From assembly GCF_036014195.1 (NCBI RefSeq), contig NZ_CP107918.1:5456001-5520000 (forward strand): a stretch of 64,000 nt of DNA, read 5' to 3'. The number at the start of each line of letters is the position of its first letter. The first letter of the stretch is position 1. The stretch is from Streptomyces sp. NBC_00442 (lineage in GTDB: Bacteria > Actinomycetota > Actinomycetes > Streptomycetales > Streptomycetaceae). Below are positions 8,300-16,917 of this stretch, piece after piece. The notes below the pieces were generated by a model. The model was not told where the DNA came from, did no database searches, and worked only from the letters and a program-made list of their open reading frames with translations. Position numbers and translations under genes: made by a program.

Positions 8300-9283
8300 C
8301 TACGCCAGGGCTTCCACCGCATCGCACCAGGCAGCCAGGTCGGCTGCCGGATCGAGTTCCGCGCTGCGAGCCTTCGCGCGCTTCGACGCCAGCCGGTACT
8401 CGGCCGGCGCCGCGAGTTTGCGCAGGACCGCCTCGTAGCCGTCGACGTCGTTGCGGTCAACGAAGATCCCGGCCTCGCCGAGCGACTCGCACAGCCCCGG
8501 CGTCGGATGAGCGACGACCGGGATCCCAGAGGCGAGCGCCTCCACCCCGGCCCGGCCCCAGCTCTCATAACTGGACGGCATCAGCAGCACCCGAGTACGG
8601 GCATAGACCCGTTCCCGCATCTCGTGACCGCTGACGTGCTGAACGACCTCGACGTTCGGAAAGGCGGGGAGGATCTGCTCCCCGTAGGCGCCGGCGACCG
8701 CGAGGAACTCGGTGTCCGGCATCCGTTCGGCGAGCTTCTCCAGGACCCGGCCGCCCTTCTCCAAGTTGCAGTTGACGAGCGTCACCTTGCCGCCCGGCTT
8801 CGTCCGGTACTCCTCGGCCAGGACCGGGGGGCGCACAATCATGGTGCTCTCCGAGCGAACCGACTTGGGGTACTCGGCGTAGAACAGCTCAGCCTCGCGC
8901 TCCATCCACTGCGAGTTGTAGACCGCCAGGGCCGTGCCCCCGGACATGACGTCGCGGAACGTCGGCCTGAACGTGTTGTGGCAGACCACCGTGACGGGCT
9001 TGCCGTAGCCGCGGGCGATCGCCAGCGTCGACGGCACGTTCTCCAGGTGCGACACCAGAAGATCGGCCTGCCGCACCGCCGTTGAGAAGTCGAGGCGCGC
9101 CGACAGCGGGATGACCGTGACGCCGTCGATGTCATAGGGCTGACCGTCACCTGTGTAACGCGACAGCCACACCTCAACCCTGTGACCACGGCCGACCAGC
9201 GCCCGCAGCATGCTGTGAAGCATCCACTCCGCACCAGCGTTGTGGCGGGGCGGATAGCCGTGCAGCCGGGCAACAATCCGCAT
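8300..9283 (-). CDS. Glycosyltransferase, GT4 family (GT-B fold)
   Basis: A 327-aa enzyme starting MRIVARLHGYPPRHNAGAEW; a GTG four codons upstream is an alternative start. The N-terminal GAEWML segment, the PSSYESWGRAGVEALASGIPVV segment near residues 235-256 (the E-x7-E sugar-nucleotide region) and the C-terminal domain layout place it in GT4. It lies between the major capsid gene and the connectors, inside the late operon. It is therefore made with the virion and may glycosylate a structural protein or host envelope molecule. A second sugar cassette lies at 16.9-19.3 kb. The acceptor is unknown. Confidence 0.9.
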   Translation of the reverse strand: MRIVARLHGYPPRHNAGAEWMLHSMLRALVGRGHRVEVWLSRYTGDGQPYDIDGVTVIPLSARLDFSTAVRQADLLVSHLENVPSTLAIARGYGKPVTVVCHNTFRPTFRDVMSGGTALAVYNSQWMEREAELFYAEYPKSVRSESTMIVRPPVLAEEYRTKPGGKVTLVNCNLEKGGRVLEKLAERMPDTEFLAVAGAYGEQILPAFPNVEVVQHVSGHEMRERVYARTRVLLMPSSYESWGRAGVEALASGIPVVAHPTPGLCESLGEAGIFVDRNDVDGYEAVLRKLAAPAEYRLASKRAKARSAELDPAADLAAWCDAVEALA

Positions 9284-9303
9284 CGCCCGGCCCACGGTCG
9301 GGC

Positions 9304-10260
9304 TCACGAAGCGCCGGCGGTCGCCACGAAACGCACGAACGCCTCCGCGTCGCCGAGGACGAACCCGTAGTACGCCTCGGCGAGGAGGAGAACGAGGTTC
9401 TCCTGGAACGCGGAGTGCACGCCGCCGTCCTCGTCGATGTACGTCGCCTCGCGGCTGATCTTGACGCTGATGTCCATGCCGACGCCGTAAGCGGTCTGCG
9501 ACCAGTCGCCGCCGATTGCCCGCAGACCGGAGTCCACGCTGGTGGACTGGCGGCGGACCTTGCCCGACACGCTGCGCGAATACGCGAGCGGGTTTCCGAT
9601 GAGTGATCCGGCCATCGCCATGCCCGTGCCCGTGTCCCGAGTCTCCACGAAGATCGGGCGACCGGTGGTGTCCGTGGCGCCCATCAGCTTCGGCTGGAGG
9701 CGGTAGTCGGCGACGGTACCGGTGTATTCCCAGTCGTCGTCGACGATGTCCTCCATGCCGTTGACGAAGTCCTTCCAGATCCCGCCGGTGGACTGCCCGG
9801 TCGTACCGAGGACGCGTTCCTTCGTGGTCATCGCCAGGTAGTCGGCGAACGGCCCGGTCGCGCCCTTCATAGTGCGGCCGTGGATTGCGGCCCGGTCGAA
9901 GGCGCGGGAGAACGCGGTCGGCAGGTCGGCCTGGAGCTGCGTCCACAAGCCTGCCGCGTTGGAGTCGACGACTTCCATCGCCACCGGAATCAGGACAGCG
10001 ATCTTCTTGCCGCTCATGGACTTGATGTTGACGCCGCCAGTGCCAAGCGGCTTACGCCCGGCCTGGTCGACCCAGTCGGCCGTCGGCACATCGAGCGGCA
10101 CCGGGACCGCCGTGGCCGCGGCCATCGACAGCGGCACCTTCTTCGCCAGCGACATCACGGCGGACTGTTCGACAGACTTCTCGAAGATCGGGCCCACCAG
10201 GGTGGGCGGGAGGAACGTCGCATCGACGTCGCTCAGCTTGATCGGATTTGTGTGAGCCAT
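9304..10260 (-). CDS. Major capsid protein, HK97 fold
   Basis: A 318-aa capsid subunit. Features of the HK97 fold are visible: an N-terminal arm (LPPTLVGPIFEKSVEQSAVM), a VPVPLDVPTADWVDQAGRK strand region, the KIAVLIPVAMEVVDSN spine, the 'FSRAFDRAAIHG' helix, and a C-terminal 'ISREATYIDEDGGVHSAF' P-domain strand. It is encoded after the scaffold gene, the usual order. No separate protease gene is seen nearby, so maturation may not need a phage protease of the HK97 type. Confidence 0.95.
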   Translation of the reverse strand: MAHTNPIKLSDVDATFLPPTLVGPIFEKSVEQSAVMSLAKKVPLSMAAATAVPVPLDVPTADWVDQAGRKPLGTGGVNIKSMSGKKIAVLIPVAMEVVDSNAAGLWTQLQADLPTAFSRAFDRAAIHGRTMKGATGPFADYLAMTTKERVLGTTGQSTGGIWKDFVNGMEDIVDDDWEYTGTVADYRLQPKLMGATDTTGRPIFVETRDTGTGMAMAGSLIGNPLAYSRSVSGKVRRQSTSVDSGLRAIGGDWSQTAYGVGMDISVKISREATYIDEDGGVHSAFQENLVLLLAEAYYGFVLGDAEAFVRFVATAGAS

Positions 10261-10275
10261 GGAGGGCTACCTCTC

Positions 10276-10860
10276 TCAGCGCCCCCTGCTGAGGGCGCCC
10301 TTCATGAAGGCGGCGAACTCGTTCGCCGGATCGTTGGGGGTTCGATTGCCGTTACCCGACGAGCCCTGAGCTCGGTCCGGGCGGGGGGCGCGGGGCCCCT
10401 CGTCGGGGCGGGCCCAGTGCGGCTTGCGCTTGAGGAGATCCGCGAGGTCGGCCCGGATCGCGTCCGTGTCGATGCCGCCGTCCTCATCCACATACGCGGT
10501 GAGGTCCAGGGCGCCGGCGGCGTCCTCGGGATCGGCGAACTCCTTGCTCGCCAGGGCCTCGACCTTGGAGGCGACTGCGGTACGTAGCGCCTGCGCCTCA
10601 CGCTTCTGCGCGGCGGTGAGCTGCTCGGTGAGCCGCTCCGACTCCGACTTCTGCGCGTCCTCAAGCTCCTTCGCCCTCTTGGCGAGGGGCTCCAGTTCCT
10701 TGAGGCGCTTGCGGAGGTTCTCCGCCTCGGAGTTCTTCTTCTTCAGCGCCGCCTCGGCGCGCTTCCTGTCGAACGGCTCCTCGTCGACCTCCGCCTCCGG
10801 GGCGGTCTCGGTCTCCTGCGGCTCCTCGACGGTCTCGCCGGTCTCCTCGTTTTCGGGCAT
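10276..10860 (-). CDS. Capsid scaffolding protein
   Basis: A 194-aa highly charged protein starting MPENEETGETVEEPQ, with GGAGGG upstream of the ATG. Residues about 1-35 are acidic; about 38-100 form a long Glu/Lys/Arg coiled coil with Leu heptads (LRKRLKELEPLAKRAKELED). The C-terminus is Gly/Asn/Pro-rich and ends with FAAFMKGALSRGR, a basic capsid-binding tail. Charge, coiled coil and position directly before the capsid gene are typical of scaffolds that leave the procapsid during maturation. Confidence 0.9.
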   Translation of the reverse strand: MPENEETGETVEEPQETETAPEAEVDEEPFDRKRAEAALKKKNSEAENLRKRLKELEPLAKRAKELEDAQKSESERLTEQLTAAQKREAQALRTAVASKVEALASKEFADPEDAAGALDLTAYVDEDGGIDTDAIRADLADLLKRKPHWARPDEGPRAPRPDRAQGSSGNGNRTPNDPANEFAAFMKGALSRGR

Positions 10861-10916
10861 GGTGAACTGGCCCTCCAGGGGCTGAGAAAGGCCACCACCA
10901 GGGCGGCCATGGGGAT

Positions 10917-11687
10917 TTACAACGTGGGCAGATGCCCGTGATCGGCGAGAGCCTGCCGGAACCGGCGAAGCTGATCGCCCGGATAAGGCGCGGCATAGTC
11001 GCGGTACAACCGCTCCCACTCCCGCGCATGATCGGACAGCTCGAACCGCTGCCCCTTGAACACCGGGATCACGCCGCAATGACAGCCGTCGTGAGCCCGG
11101 AAACCTGCCGTGTCCTGCTTGTACACAACCCCGCGGCTCGCCAGCAGCTTGCAGAACGCGCACGCACCCAGCGATGCCGCCCGCGCCCACGCAGTGGCCT
11201 GCCGGTCCTGGCGCACCGCCTCCTGGACGGTGCCCCGGCCCTGATCCGCCACCAGCTTCTGCGTGACCGCCTCCGCCTTCTTCTCCGCCTGATCCAGCCG
11301 GACTTCGAGCGGCTCAAGCTGCGCGGGTGTCGTCTTCGGGTCCTCCGGATCCCGGGGCCACAGATCCTTGGTGGCCCACCGCAGCGACTCGTCGACCTGC
11401 TCGTCCGGTGGCGGATCCAGCAGAGGGACCGTGAACCGGCCCGTCACCTGGGCCGCGACCCGCTCGGCGTCGTAGTAGTCCGCCGCCAGCGCATGCGACG
11501 CGGCGCCGTACTGGTCCACCGCCGCACGGACCGCCATCAGCCAGTCCGGCAGCGTCGCCGACAGCCGCGACGGGATGATCAGGCGCCTGAGCTTCTTCAT
11601 GTCCCGGCCCAGCAACCCCGACAGGGCGGCCTGCGCCCGCCGGTAGCGGCGCGCGCCGTCCCCGGCGTCAGAGACCAGGCTGGGCAT
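10917..11687 (-). CDS. MuF-like minor head (capsid maturation) protein
   Basis: A 256-aa protein. The N-terminal half is helical. The C-terminal part holds the cysteine/histidine cluster CAFCKLLASRG...GFRAHDGCHCGVIPVF, a signature of phage Mu gpF-like and VG15-type head morphogenesis proteins, where it probably binds a metal. It follows the portal gene and overlaps it by 20 bases. It is probably injected or bound inside the head near the portal. No toxin domain is visible at its C-terminus. Confidence 0.88.
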   Translation of the reverse strand: MPSLVSDAGDGARRYRRAQAALSGLLGRDMKKLRRLIIPSRLSATLPDWLMAVRAAVDQYGAASHALAADYYDAERVAAQVTGRFTVPLLDPPPDEQVDESLRWATKDLWPRDPEDPKTTPAQLEPLEVRLDQAEKKAEAVTQKLVADQGRGTVQEAVRQDRQATAWARAASLGACAFCKLLASRGVVYKQDTAGFRAHDGCHCGVIPVFKGQRFELSDHAREWERLYRDYAAPYPGDQLRRFRQALADHGHLPTL

Positions 11688-13113
11688 CCGTGGCCCCCGC
11701 GTCCGCCGGCGCCGCAGGCTGCGGTACCGGAACCTGAGTCAGCCGGGCCACCAGATCGCTGCCCTGCGAGCGGCGGCGCTCCGCCTGAACCCGCTGCCGC
11801 TGGTCCTCGGTCAGCCCCGCCATCTCCAGGACAACATCGCCGTCAGCGGGAAGGATACCCGATTGGACCATCTTCACCGCGGCGTCGGTCTGGGCGGCGA
11901 TCGTCGGGGTGGCCGGGTTGCGCCACACCGCCTCGATCCGCCGCGTCTTGTCCGGCGGCACGCCGTCGCGCACCCACAGAGCGAGGCGCATGACCTCCCG
12001 CCACGACGCCCCGAACCGCCTGGTGCGGCGTTCGGCCTTCTTCACCAGCTGGCCCTCAGCCGAGCGGATCGCGTCCGCCGACGCCGGGTTGTCGCTGGTG
12101 TAGCCCAGCATGTGCGGCGGCAGACCCAGCTGCGTCGCCATGATCCGCGCATACAGGTCGATGATCTTCGTCTGCCCGGACGGGTCATGCGCCGTGAAAG
12201 CGCCCACCGTCGGCACATTGCCGTCCTCGTCCCGCTCCAGCGCCAGAACACGCCCGATGTACGTGTCCCAGGCGCTCTTGGCGTTGCCCTCGGCATCTTG
12301 GAACGCGGACTCTGCGGCACCCAGGATGTAGCGCTGCGGCGCACCGAAGAACTCTGCGGCGACTTCCATGCCCATGAGCCGGCGGCACGCCGCATCGGTG
12401 ATCGACATGACCTCGGGCGTGATCTCCGAGCGGCCCACGCGGTCCGCCGTGCGCTGCCGGTTCGCCATTCGCACCACCGGCACTACACCGAGCTGGTGAA
12501 TGTCGCGGTCGATGACCTCCCAACCGCCGTTCACCTGCACCGCATACACCGTCTGGTCCGGCAGATACAGCACCGTCAGCCGCTCGCTCGCGCTCAGGCC
12601 GTACCCGCCGCCCTGGCACTCCCGAAGCGCGGCCACCGCCATCCGGATCCGTGCGTCCCAGTGCATCGTCATGTCCAGCGGCGACTCCACCGAGATCAGC
12701 GGCGGGCAGTCAGCGGTACCGCAGTCGCCCGAGCCGACCGCGATGTACTCGCGGCCATACGTCAGGGCATCCAGGTGCGCCAGGCTCGCCTCGTCGAACA
12801 GGTCGTTGGCCTGGGCGATCTCGGTGAGGTCCGTCGAATCGGAGCCGTCCGCCCAGCGGAACGCCTCCAGATCCAGACGCTGCTCCAGCGCCTCCACACC
12901 GATCCTCGGCCAGCCGATCACCGTGTGCAGCATCGTCAACTGCGGAGGGATGCTGATTCCCAGGTCACGGACCCGCTGCTCACCGTTGAAGTACGCGTCG
13001 AGCAGCTCCAAATGCATCCGGTGCGCCATCAGATCGGTACGCAGCGAGGTGACCAGATCCACCTCGTCATTCGACAGCGACAGCAGAGGCAGAGTGGGGA
13101 TGGACGTTGTCAC
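11668..13113 (-). CDS. Portal protein
   Basis: A 481-aa portal subunit (SPP1 gp6-like) with a GTG start overlapping the terminase stop (GTGA). Typical segments are LDAYFNGEQRVRDLG near residue 40, EALEQRLDLEAFRW near 75, ALTYGREYIAVG near 115, TPEVMSITDAACRRLMGME, and LPPHMLGYTSDNPASADAIR near 340. The dodecameric ring acts as the DNA channel and docks terminase and connectors. Confidence 0.95.
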   Translation of the reverse strand: MTTSIPTLPLLSLSNDEVDLVTSLRTDLMAHRMHLELLDAYFNGEQRVRDLGISIPPQLTMLHTVIGWPRIGVEALEQRLDLEAFRWADGSDSTDLTEIAQANDLFDEASLAHLDALTYGREYIAVGSGDCGTADCPPLISVESPLDMTMHWDARIRMAVAALRECQGGGYGLSASERLTVLYLPDQTVYAVQVNGGWEVIDRDIHQLGVVPVVRMANRQRTADRVGRSEITPEVMSITDAACRRLMGMEVAAEFFGAPQRYILGAAESAFQDAEGNAKSAWDTYIGRVLALERDEDGNVPTVGAFTAHDPSGQTKIIDLYARIMATQLGLPPHMLGYTSDNPASADAIRSAEGQLVKKAERRTRRFGASWREVMRLALWVRDGVPPDKTRRIEAVWRNPATPTIAAQTDAAVKMVQSGILPADGDVVLEMAGLTEDQRQRVQAERRRSQGSDLVARLTQVPVPQPAAPADAGATDAQPGL

Positions 13114-14858
13114 CGCAGCACCACCACCCTTCCCTTACCCCGCGCCGTCGACCGCTTCGCCCACGCCGGAGAGTTCATGACCATCCGGCGCAGCATCCGC
13201 GCGCCGATCGCACAGACCGCCAAGTCGACTTTCCGGGACGACTCGCGGTGCTCCTTGCCGATCGAATAGCCCCAGGCGTTCGTGCGGCGCCGGGCATTCG
13301 CGACGTGCTGCCGCAGCACCTTGTGGCCGTCATGCGTCAACTGCCGCTCCAGAACATCCCGGTAAAACCGGTCCACGGCCTCCGTGAACGCCTGCTGGCG
13401 TCGCCGGTCACGCATGTCCCACATCACCGCATGCTGGCCGTGACCACTGGCCACGGCCTTCAGCGTCAGGCGCTTGCCGTAGCGCTGCGCCCACGCGTCG
13501 ATGTAGCCGTCCCAGTAGCGCTCGCCGTCCGCATCGTCGAACCCGGAACCCGGGTCGGCGAAGAACGCCAGCGGCTTGTACTCGGCGAACACCCGGTCCA
13601 CGACACCGTCGACCTCCTCGCGCGGCACCCGCCAAGGCGTGCCCTCCGGCCAGTTCGCCGGCCGCTGCCACACGCCGAGCGTCTGCAGGTGCCCGTCGGA
13701 GAGGCGGCATGCCACCAGGCCCGTCGCGTCGTCGGACTTGGAGCCGTCGAAGAACAGCACCAGCTGGTCGCCCGGGGCGAGTTCGATGCCCTCGTGCGGG
13801 CAGGCGTCCCACTCGTAGCGGGCCAGGAACGCGTCCTCCGACGCAACGATCTGGTTGAACCAGAACCGGCGGCTGCGGGACGGCGGGTTACGGACGTCGA
13901 GGATCGACGCCTTCAGCCGCTCAATGTCCAGCCACGTCGAATCCCCGCGGACCGCCCGCAGGGTCGGCTCGATCCACGCCTCGGTCAGCTTCGCCTCGGC
14001 CGGCGCCTCCAGGCTGTCGTAGAACAGCCCGACGTCCGCGGCCCGGCCCGACTCCGCCGACTCGAACGCCTCACGGGTCCGCTCGGCGACACTGTCCTCG
14101 CCGGGCTCATAGGCGTTCGTGTTCGCCAGGGTGCGGGACTGACCGTCCGCCGACTTGGTCGCGTTGCGCTCGATGACCGCGGCCATCTCGTGCCCCTGGT
14201 TCGACTCCAGCCAGTGATGCGTCTCGCCGAGCGACACGAACGTCGGCCGGCCGCCCTCAAGGGCGCGAGGCGAGCTGGTCACGGCCTCGATGCGGGCCCG
14301 GCCCTTGTCGGCATAGATGATCTCCTTGCCGAGGTCGATGCGGTACTCCTCGATCGCCCGCTTCGTCAGGATCGACGGAAACAGCGTCATCGTGTTCCGC
14401 GTCTGGTCCTGCGACACCGCCGCGATCTGCACCCACGCCGCCGGATGCTGCATCCCCAGCGGCTGCCCGGCCGGGACGCCCCACTCGTTGCCCTCGTCCG
14501 CGACCTCGGCGAAACGGCACGGGCCGACGAACTCGAACGCCGACCAGGTGGCGATCAGCGGGTCCTTGCCCCAGCCCTTCAGGCGCTGGATCACGCCGTC
14601 CCGCCACAGGAACCGGTTCGTCACCGGATCCATCGCGTACCACCACAGCGTCAGCCGCGCCTGCTCCGGCGTGTACCGCCACGGCCGGCCCGCATAGTGC
14701 TGCAGGTACGTCGCCGTCCAGGCCAGCGCATGCCAGCCCAGCGTGTACTCCGGCAGCACGAATCGGCCGTCCGGACCACGCCGCCACGACGGGCCGAGCG
14801 TGAACGGGGTGACAACATCCGGGACTTGCTCAGCGGCCGGCGAGGTCACGGTAGGCAT
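13110..14858 (-). CDS. terL: Terminase large subunit
   Basis: A 582-aa DNA-packaging motor. The ATPase half shows a Walker A-like RLKGWGKDPL at residues 92-101 and a later GRPTFVSLGETHHW Walker B region. The nuclease half has an acidic LVLFFDGSKSDD motif and a FADPGSGFDDADGERYW motif, suitable for RNase H-like metal binding. It overlaps the small subunit by 29 bases and the portal by four. With an HNH gene upstream, a cohesive-end packaging strategy is likely but not proven. Confidence 0.95.
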   Translation of the reverse strand: MPTVTSPAAEQVPDVVTPFTLGPSWRRGPDGRFVLPEYTLGWHALAWTATYLQHYAGRPWRYTPEQARLTLWWYAMDPVTNRFLWRDGVIQRLKGWGKDPLIATWSAFEFVGPCRFAEVADEGNEWGVPAGQPLGMQHPAAWVQIAAVSQDQTRNTMTLFPSILTKRAIEEYRIDLGKEIIYADKGRARIEAVTSSPRALEGGRPTFVSLGETHHWLESNQGHEMAAVIERNATKSADGQSRTLANTNAYEPGEDSVAERTREAFESAESGRAADVGLFYDSLEAPAEAKLTEAWIEPTLRAVRGDSTWLDIERLKASILDVRNPPSRSRRFWFNQIVASEDAFLARYEWDACPHEGIELAPGDQLVLFFDGSKSDDATGLVACRLSDGHLQTLGVWQRPANWPEGTPWRVPREEVDGVVDRVFAEYKPLAFFADPGSGFDDADGERYWDGYIDAWAQRYGKRLTLKAVASGHGQHAVMWDMRDRRRQQAFTEAVDRFYRDVLERQLTHDGHKVLRQHVANARRRTNAWGYSIGKEHRESSRKVDLAVCAIGARMLRRMVMNSPAWAKRSTARGKGRVVVLR

Positions 14859-15264
14859 CCAGCGGCCTCACCGTCGCCAGCTGTGGACCCGACGGCTTGC
14901 GCTCCAGCTCCATGCGGGCGCGGCGCCGGTCGCCCTCCGTCGTCAGCAGCGACGCCATCACCGAGTTCAGTGCGGCAACCAGTTGGCCGTTCGGCGGCCG
15001 GTCCGTCTGCAGGGCCCGCGACATGAGCTCCGCGGCATACCGGGCCATCGCCCAGTCCGACGGCTCATAGAACGCCGCCTGCCCGGACTCGCGCAGAGAC
15101 AGATACCAGTCGGTGGCGATCTCGTGCCAGTGCCGATCAGGCTCCGGCAGGTCCGGCAGATCGAGCGGCGGGCCGGCAGCTGCCTGGACGACGGGCAGGC
15201 CCTCCTCCAGGTTCCGGCGCCGGCGTTCCTCGGTGCGCTTGGGGACAGGTCCACGAGTGCCCAC
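14830..15264 (-). CDS. terS: Terminase small subunit (P27 family type)
   Basis: A 144-aa DNA-recognition subunit. The GTG at 15264 is chosen because GGAGG lies six bases upstream and the product begins MGTRGPVPKRTEERRRRN, the usual N-terminus of P27-like small terminases; the frame stays open further without a better site. A helical core follows, with WYLSLRESGQAAFYEPSDWAMARY. It is expected to bind the packaging signal, for which the AT-rich repeat block just upstream is a candidate. Confidence 0.9.
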   Translation of the reverse strand: MGTRGPVPKRTEERRRRNLEEGLPVVQAAAGPPLDLPDLPEPDRHWHEIATDWYLSLRESGQAAFYEPSDWAMARYAAELMSRALQTDRPPNGQLVAALNSVMASLLTTEGDRRRARMELERKPSGPQLATVRPLDAYRDLAGR

Positions 15265-15426
15265 GGCGACCTCCAGGGTCAACAGGGCGCCACCAGGGCG
15301 CCGATGGGGGCTGATGAAGGGACGCGACAGGGGCGGCCACCAGGGCGAACCTTGATCGCGTACATGTGTTTGTGCAGGTCAGAGGCCTAGGAAACCCGTA
15401 CAGATTTCCAGGTGCTATACGGCCCC

Positions 15427-15611
15427 GATCAAAAAAAGATCATGATCAAGGTAAATCCCCCAGGTGATCATGAAACTTTTGGATCAAGGAAAACTTTGGA
15501 TTGATCTTGAGATTCGCCTTGATCGAAGATCTTGGAATCCTGAGATCAACGATCAAGATGAAATGTTGATCGATTCGATCAACATCAACTCACAATCGAT
15601 CACATGCGATC
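15427..15611. repeat. AT-rich block with 14 GATC sites; candidate cos/terminase-binding region
   Basis: The gene-free stretch 15265-15689 (425 bases) contains this unusual block. GATC occurs at 15427, 15438, 15444, 15466, 15482, 15503, 15521, 15528, 15544, 15551, 15568, 15577, 15598 and 15608, often inside GATCAAG or its complement CTTGATC. Base composition drops to well below that of the flanks. It lies between the HNH gene cluster and the small terminase gene, where cos sites of HNH-encoding phages are found. Role in packaging, replication or regulation is inferred. Confidence 0.6.
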
Positions 15612-15689
15612 GACGAGCGATGACCATCACTAGCAGTGCTCGCACACCTGCACTGCCCGACCGCCTCACCCCTACCGCCCGGCGCCCGC

Positions 15690-15944
15690 CTACCCCCGCC
15701 GACGCCCTGCCCTCAGCGCCTTGGCGTGCACCGACGTCGTCATCCCCGTGGCTGCCATGTGCCTGAGCTGGCAGTACCCCTTGGCCCTGGGGCCGAGGTA
15801 CTTGCCGACCTCCCGCACGCAGCGCGACCAGTCACCTGGTGCACCCCATCGAATCTTGGCTGCGCCCTTGCCGTGGGTCCAGTACTGCCGGAGTTGCTCA
15901 GCGCCGCCGGGCCTGCGTCCTGTGCCGCCCTGCTTGCCTGCCAT
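15690..15944 (-). CDS. Conserved actinophage protein near the terminase
   Basis: An 84-aa basic protein starting MAGKQGGTGRRPGG. The ATG at 15944 has AGGAG eight bases upstream. The pattern RQYWTHGKGAAKIRWGAPGDWSRCVREVGKY...RAKGYC is shared by small proteins encoded next to HNH and terminase genes in many actinophages. It has no known enzyme motif; the basic charge and position suggest DNA binding in packaging. Function unknown. Confidence 0.8.
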   Translation of the reverse strand: MAGKQGGTGRRPGGAEQLRQYWTHGKGAAKIRWGAPGDWSRCVREVGKYLGPRAKGYCQLRHMAATGMTTSVHAKALRAGRRRG

Positions 15945-15949
15945 GTGGA

Positions 15950-16138
15950 TCACTCCTCATCAGGCTGATCGTCGTCTCTCTGGATGTAGGCGATGTGCTG
16001 TGCCGGCACGGCCAAGGCCAGGCCGGTGGGCGTGGTGAACACAGCCCAGCTATCGCTGAGTTCGACAGCGAGCTCGGGCTCGTCGATGTACGTGTTGCCG
16101 CTCGGGCCGGCCGTGTGGGCGATGAGGTAGCGCGGCAT
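15950..16138 (-). CDS. Hypothetical 62-aa protein
   Basis: A small acidic protein starting MPRYLIAHTAGPSGNTYIDE. The start at 16138 has GAGG five bases upstream; a GTG two codons earlier overlaps the HNH stop. It is predicted to be a small beta-rich fold with no signal peptide or membrane segment. It is coupled to the HNH gene. No function recognised. Confidence 0.65.
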   Translation of the reverse strand: MPRYLIAHTAGPSGNTYIDEPELAVELSDSWAVFTTPTGLALAVPAQHIAYIQRDDDQPDEE

Positions 16139-16140
16139 GG

Positions 16141-16428
16141 TCACCTCAGTCCTGGGTGCGGTTCTGTTGGCCGTGTGCGGCCCTCTGTTGTGCGCGGGGC
16201 GGCGTTGCCTTCAGCGCTGGACTTGAGCCCGTGGCAGATCGCGCACACGCCTTGCAGCCGGTCTTCTGCGTGGTCGTCGGCCTTGGCCACGATGTGGTCG
16301 CAGTGCGTGGACTTCCGCACACCACAGAGCTTGCAGATCGGATCGCGGGCCAGCACGCGGGCTCTGATCTGCCGCCAGTTCGACGGAAGCCGGGCCTTGC
16401 GGTCCGAGCCCTGCCAGCCGCCGCTCAT
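16141..16428 (-). CDS. HNH endonuclease
   Basis: A 95-aa protein with a complete compact HNH fold: CKLCGVRKSTHCDHIVAKADDHAEDRLQGVCAICHGLKS. The CxxC pairs form the zinc-binding frame; D-H is the catalytic pair and H-G-L-K-S closes the motif. In HK97-like and related phages an HNH protein encoded beside terminase stimulates cos cleavage. It overlaps the upstream hypothetical gene by four bases. Confidence 0.93.
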   Translation of the reverse strand: MSGGWQGSDRKARLPSNWRQIRARVLARDPICKLCGVRKSTHCDHIVAKADDHAEDRLQGVCAICHGLKSSAEGNAAPRTTEGRTRPTEPHPGLR

Positions 16429-16661
16429 GCGGGGTGGTGGGCAAGACCGAGTTCGAACCCCTTGTCAGTCGGCTCGACTGTGGTGACGACGCCGCTGACG
16501 ATGACGTGGCCGTCCGTACCGACAGCCATGAAGGCCTGCCCAACTAGCGGATGGGCGGCCCCGACAGGGTCGCTCCAGGTACAGCTGCATGGCACGTCGT
16601 TGACGAGGAGGCGGTTATCTCGGATCGCGGCACGGAGGCGGTCGCTGGGCGGGTACGTCAC
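16425..16661 (-). CDS. Hypothetical 78-aa protein
   Basis: A small protein (MTYPPSDRLRAAIRDNRLLVN) that ends with a four-base overlap on the HNH start, so it is part of the same transcript. A VGQAFMAVGTDGHVIVSGVVTTVEP segment suggests beta strands. No recognisable domain, signal peptide or membrane segment. Confidence 0.65.
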   Translation of the reverse strand: MTYPPSDRLRAAIRDNRLLVNDVPCSCTWSDPVGAAHPLVGQAFMAVGTDGHVIVSGVVTTVEPTDKGFELGLAHHPA

Positions 16662-16673
16662 TACGCCTCCTAG

Positions 16674-16895
16674 TCAGGGCTTCCAGCGCGGGTCGTGGGC
16701 AAGGTGCGGCGCAAGGATGGCCATCGCCCTGTCAACTGGCGTCAGCTCAGAGGCAGGGGTTGGACAGGCCAAGCCTCGCGGCTGCCAGTCCTCGCTCGCG
16801 GAGCCGATGAAGTGCTGATCGATGTACTCGTCCGCGATGCTGTTGAAGGAGTCGGCGAGACTCGCTTCGAGCGCTGCCCAAAGGTCCTCGGTCAC
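16674..16895 (-). CDS. Hypothetical 73-aa protein
   Basis: An acidic, helix-rich protein (MTEDLWAALEASLADSFNSIADEY) 12 bases upstream of the next small gene and 22 bases after the epimerase gene. It has no known motif. Codon use matches its neighbours. Confidence 0.6.
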   Translation of the reverse strand: MTEDLWAALEASLADSFNSIADEYIDQHFIGSASEDWQPRGLACPTPASELTPVDRAMAILAPHLAHDPRWKP

Positions 16896-16917
16896 GATGC
16901 CTCCACTCTTCTGCCAT

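Noticed and set aside
11863..13269. 468-aa plus-strand open frame opposite the portal gene
   Set aside because: His/Arg/Asp-rich antisense translation with no start signal; the minus strand encodes a clear portal protein.
15427..15611. CRISPR array
   Set aside because: The repeated unit is only 4-7 bases, spacing is irregular and in both orientations, and no cas genes are present.
15464..15766. 100-aa plus-strand open frame in the GATC-rich block
   Set aside because: The amino-acid composition changes abruptly from Asp/Ile-rich to Pro-rich, there is no ribosome site, and the sequence is explained by the repeat block.
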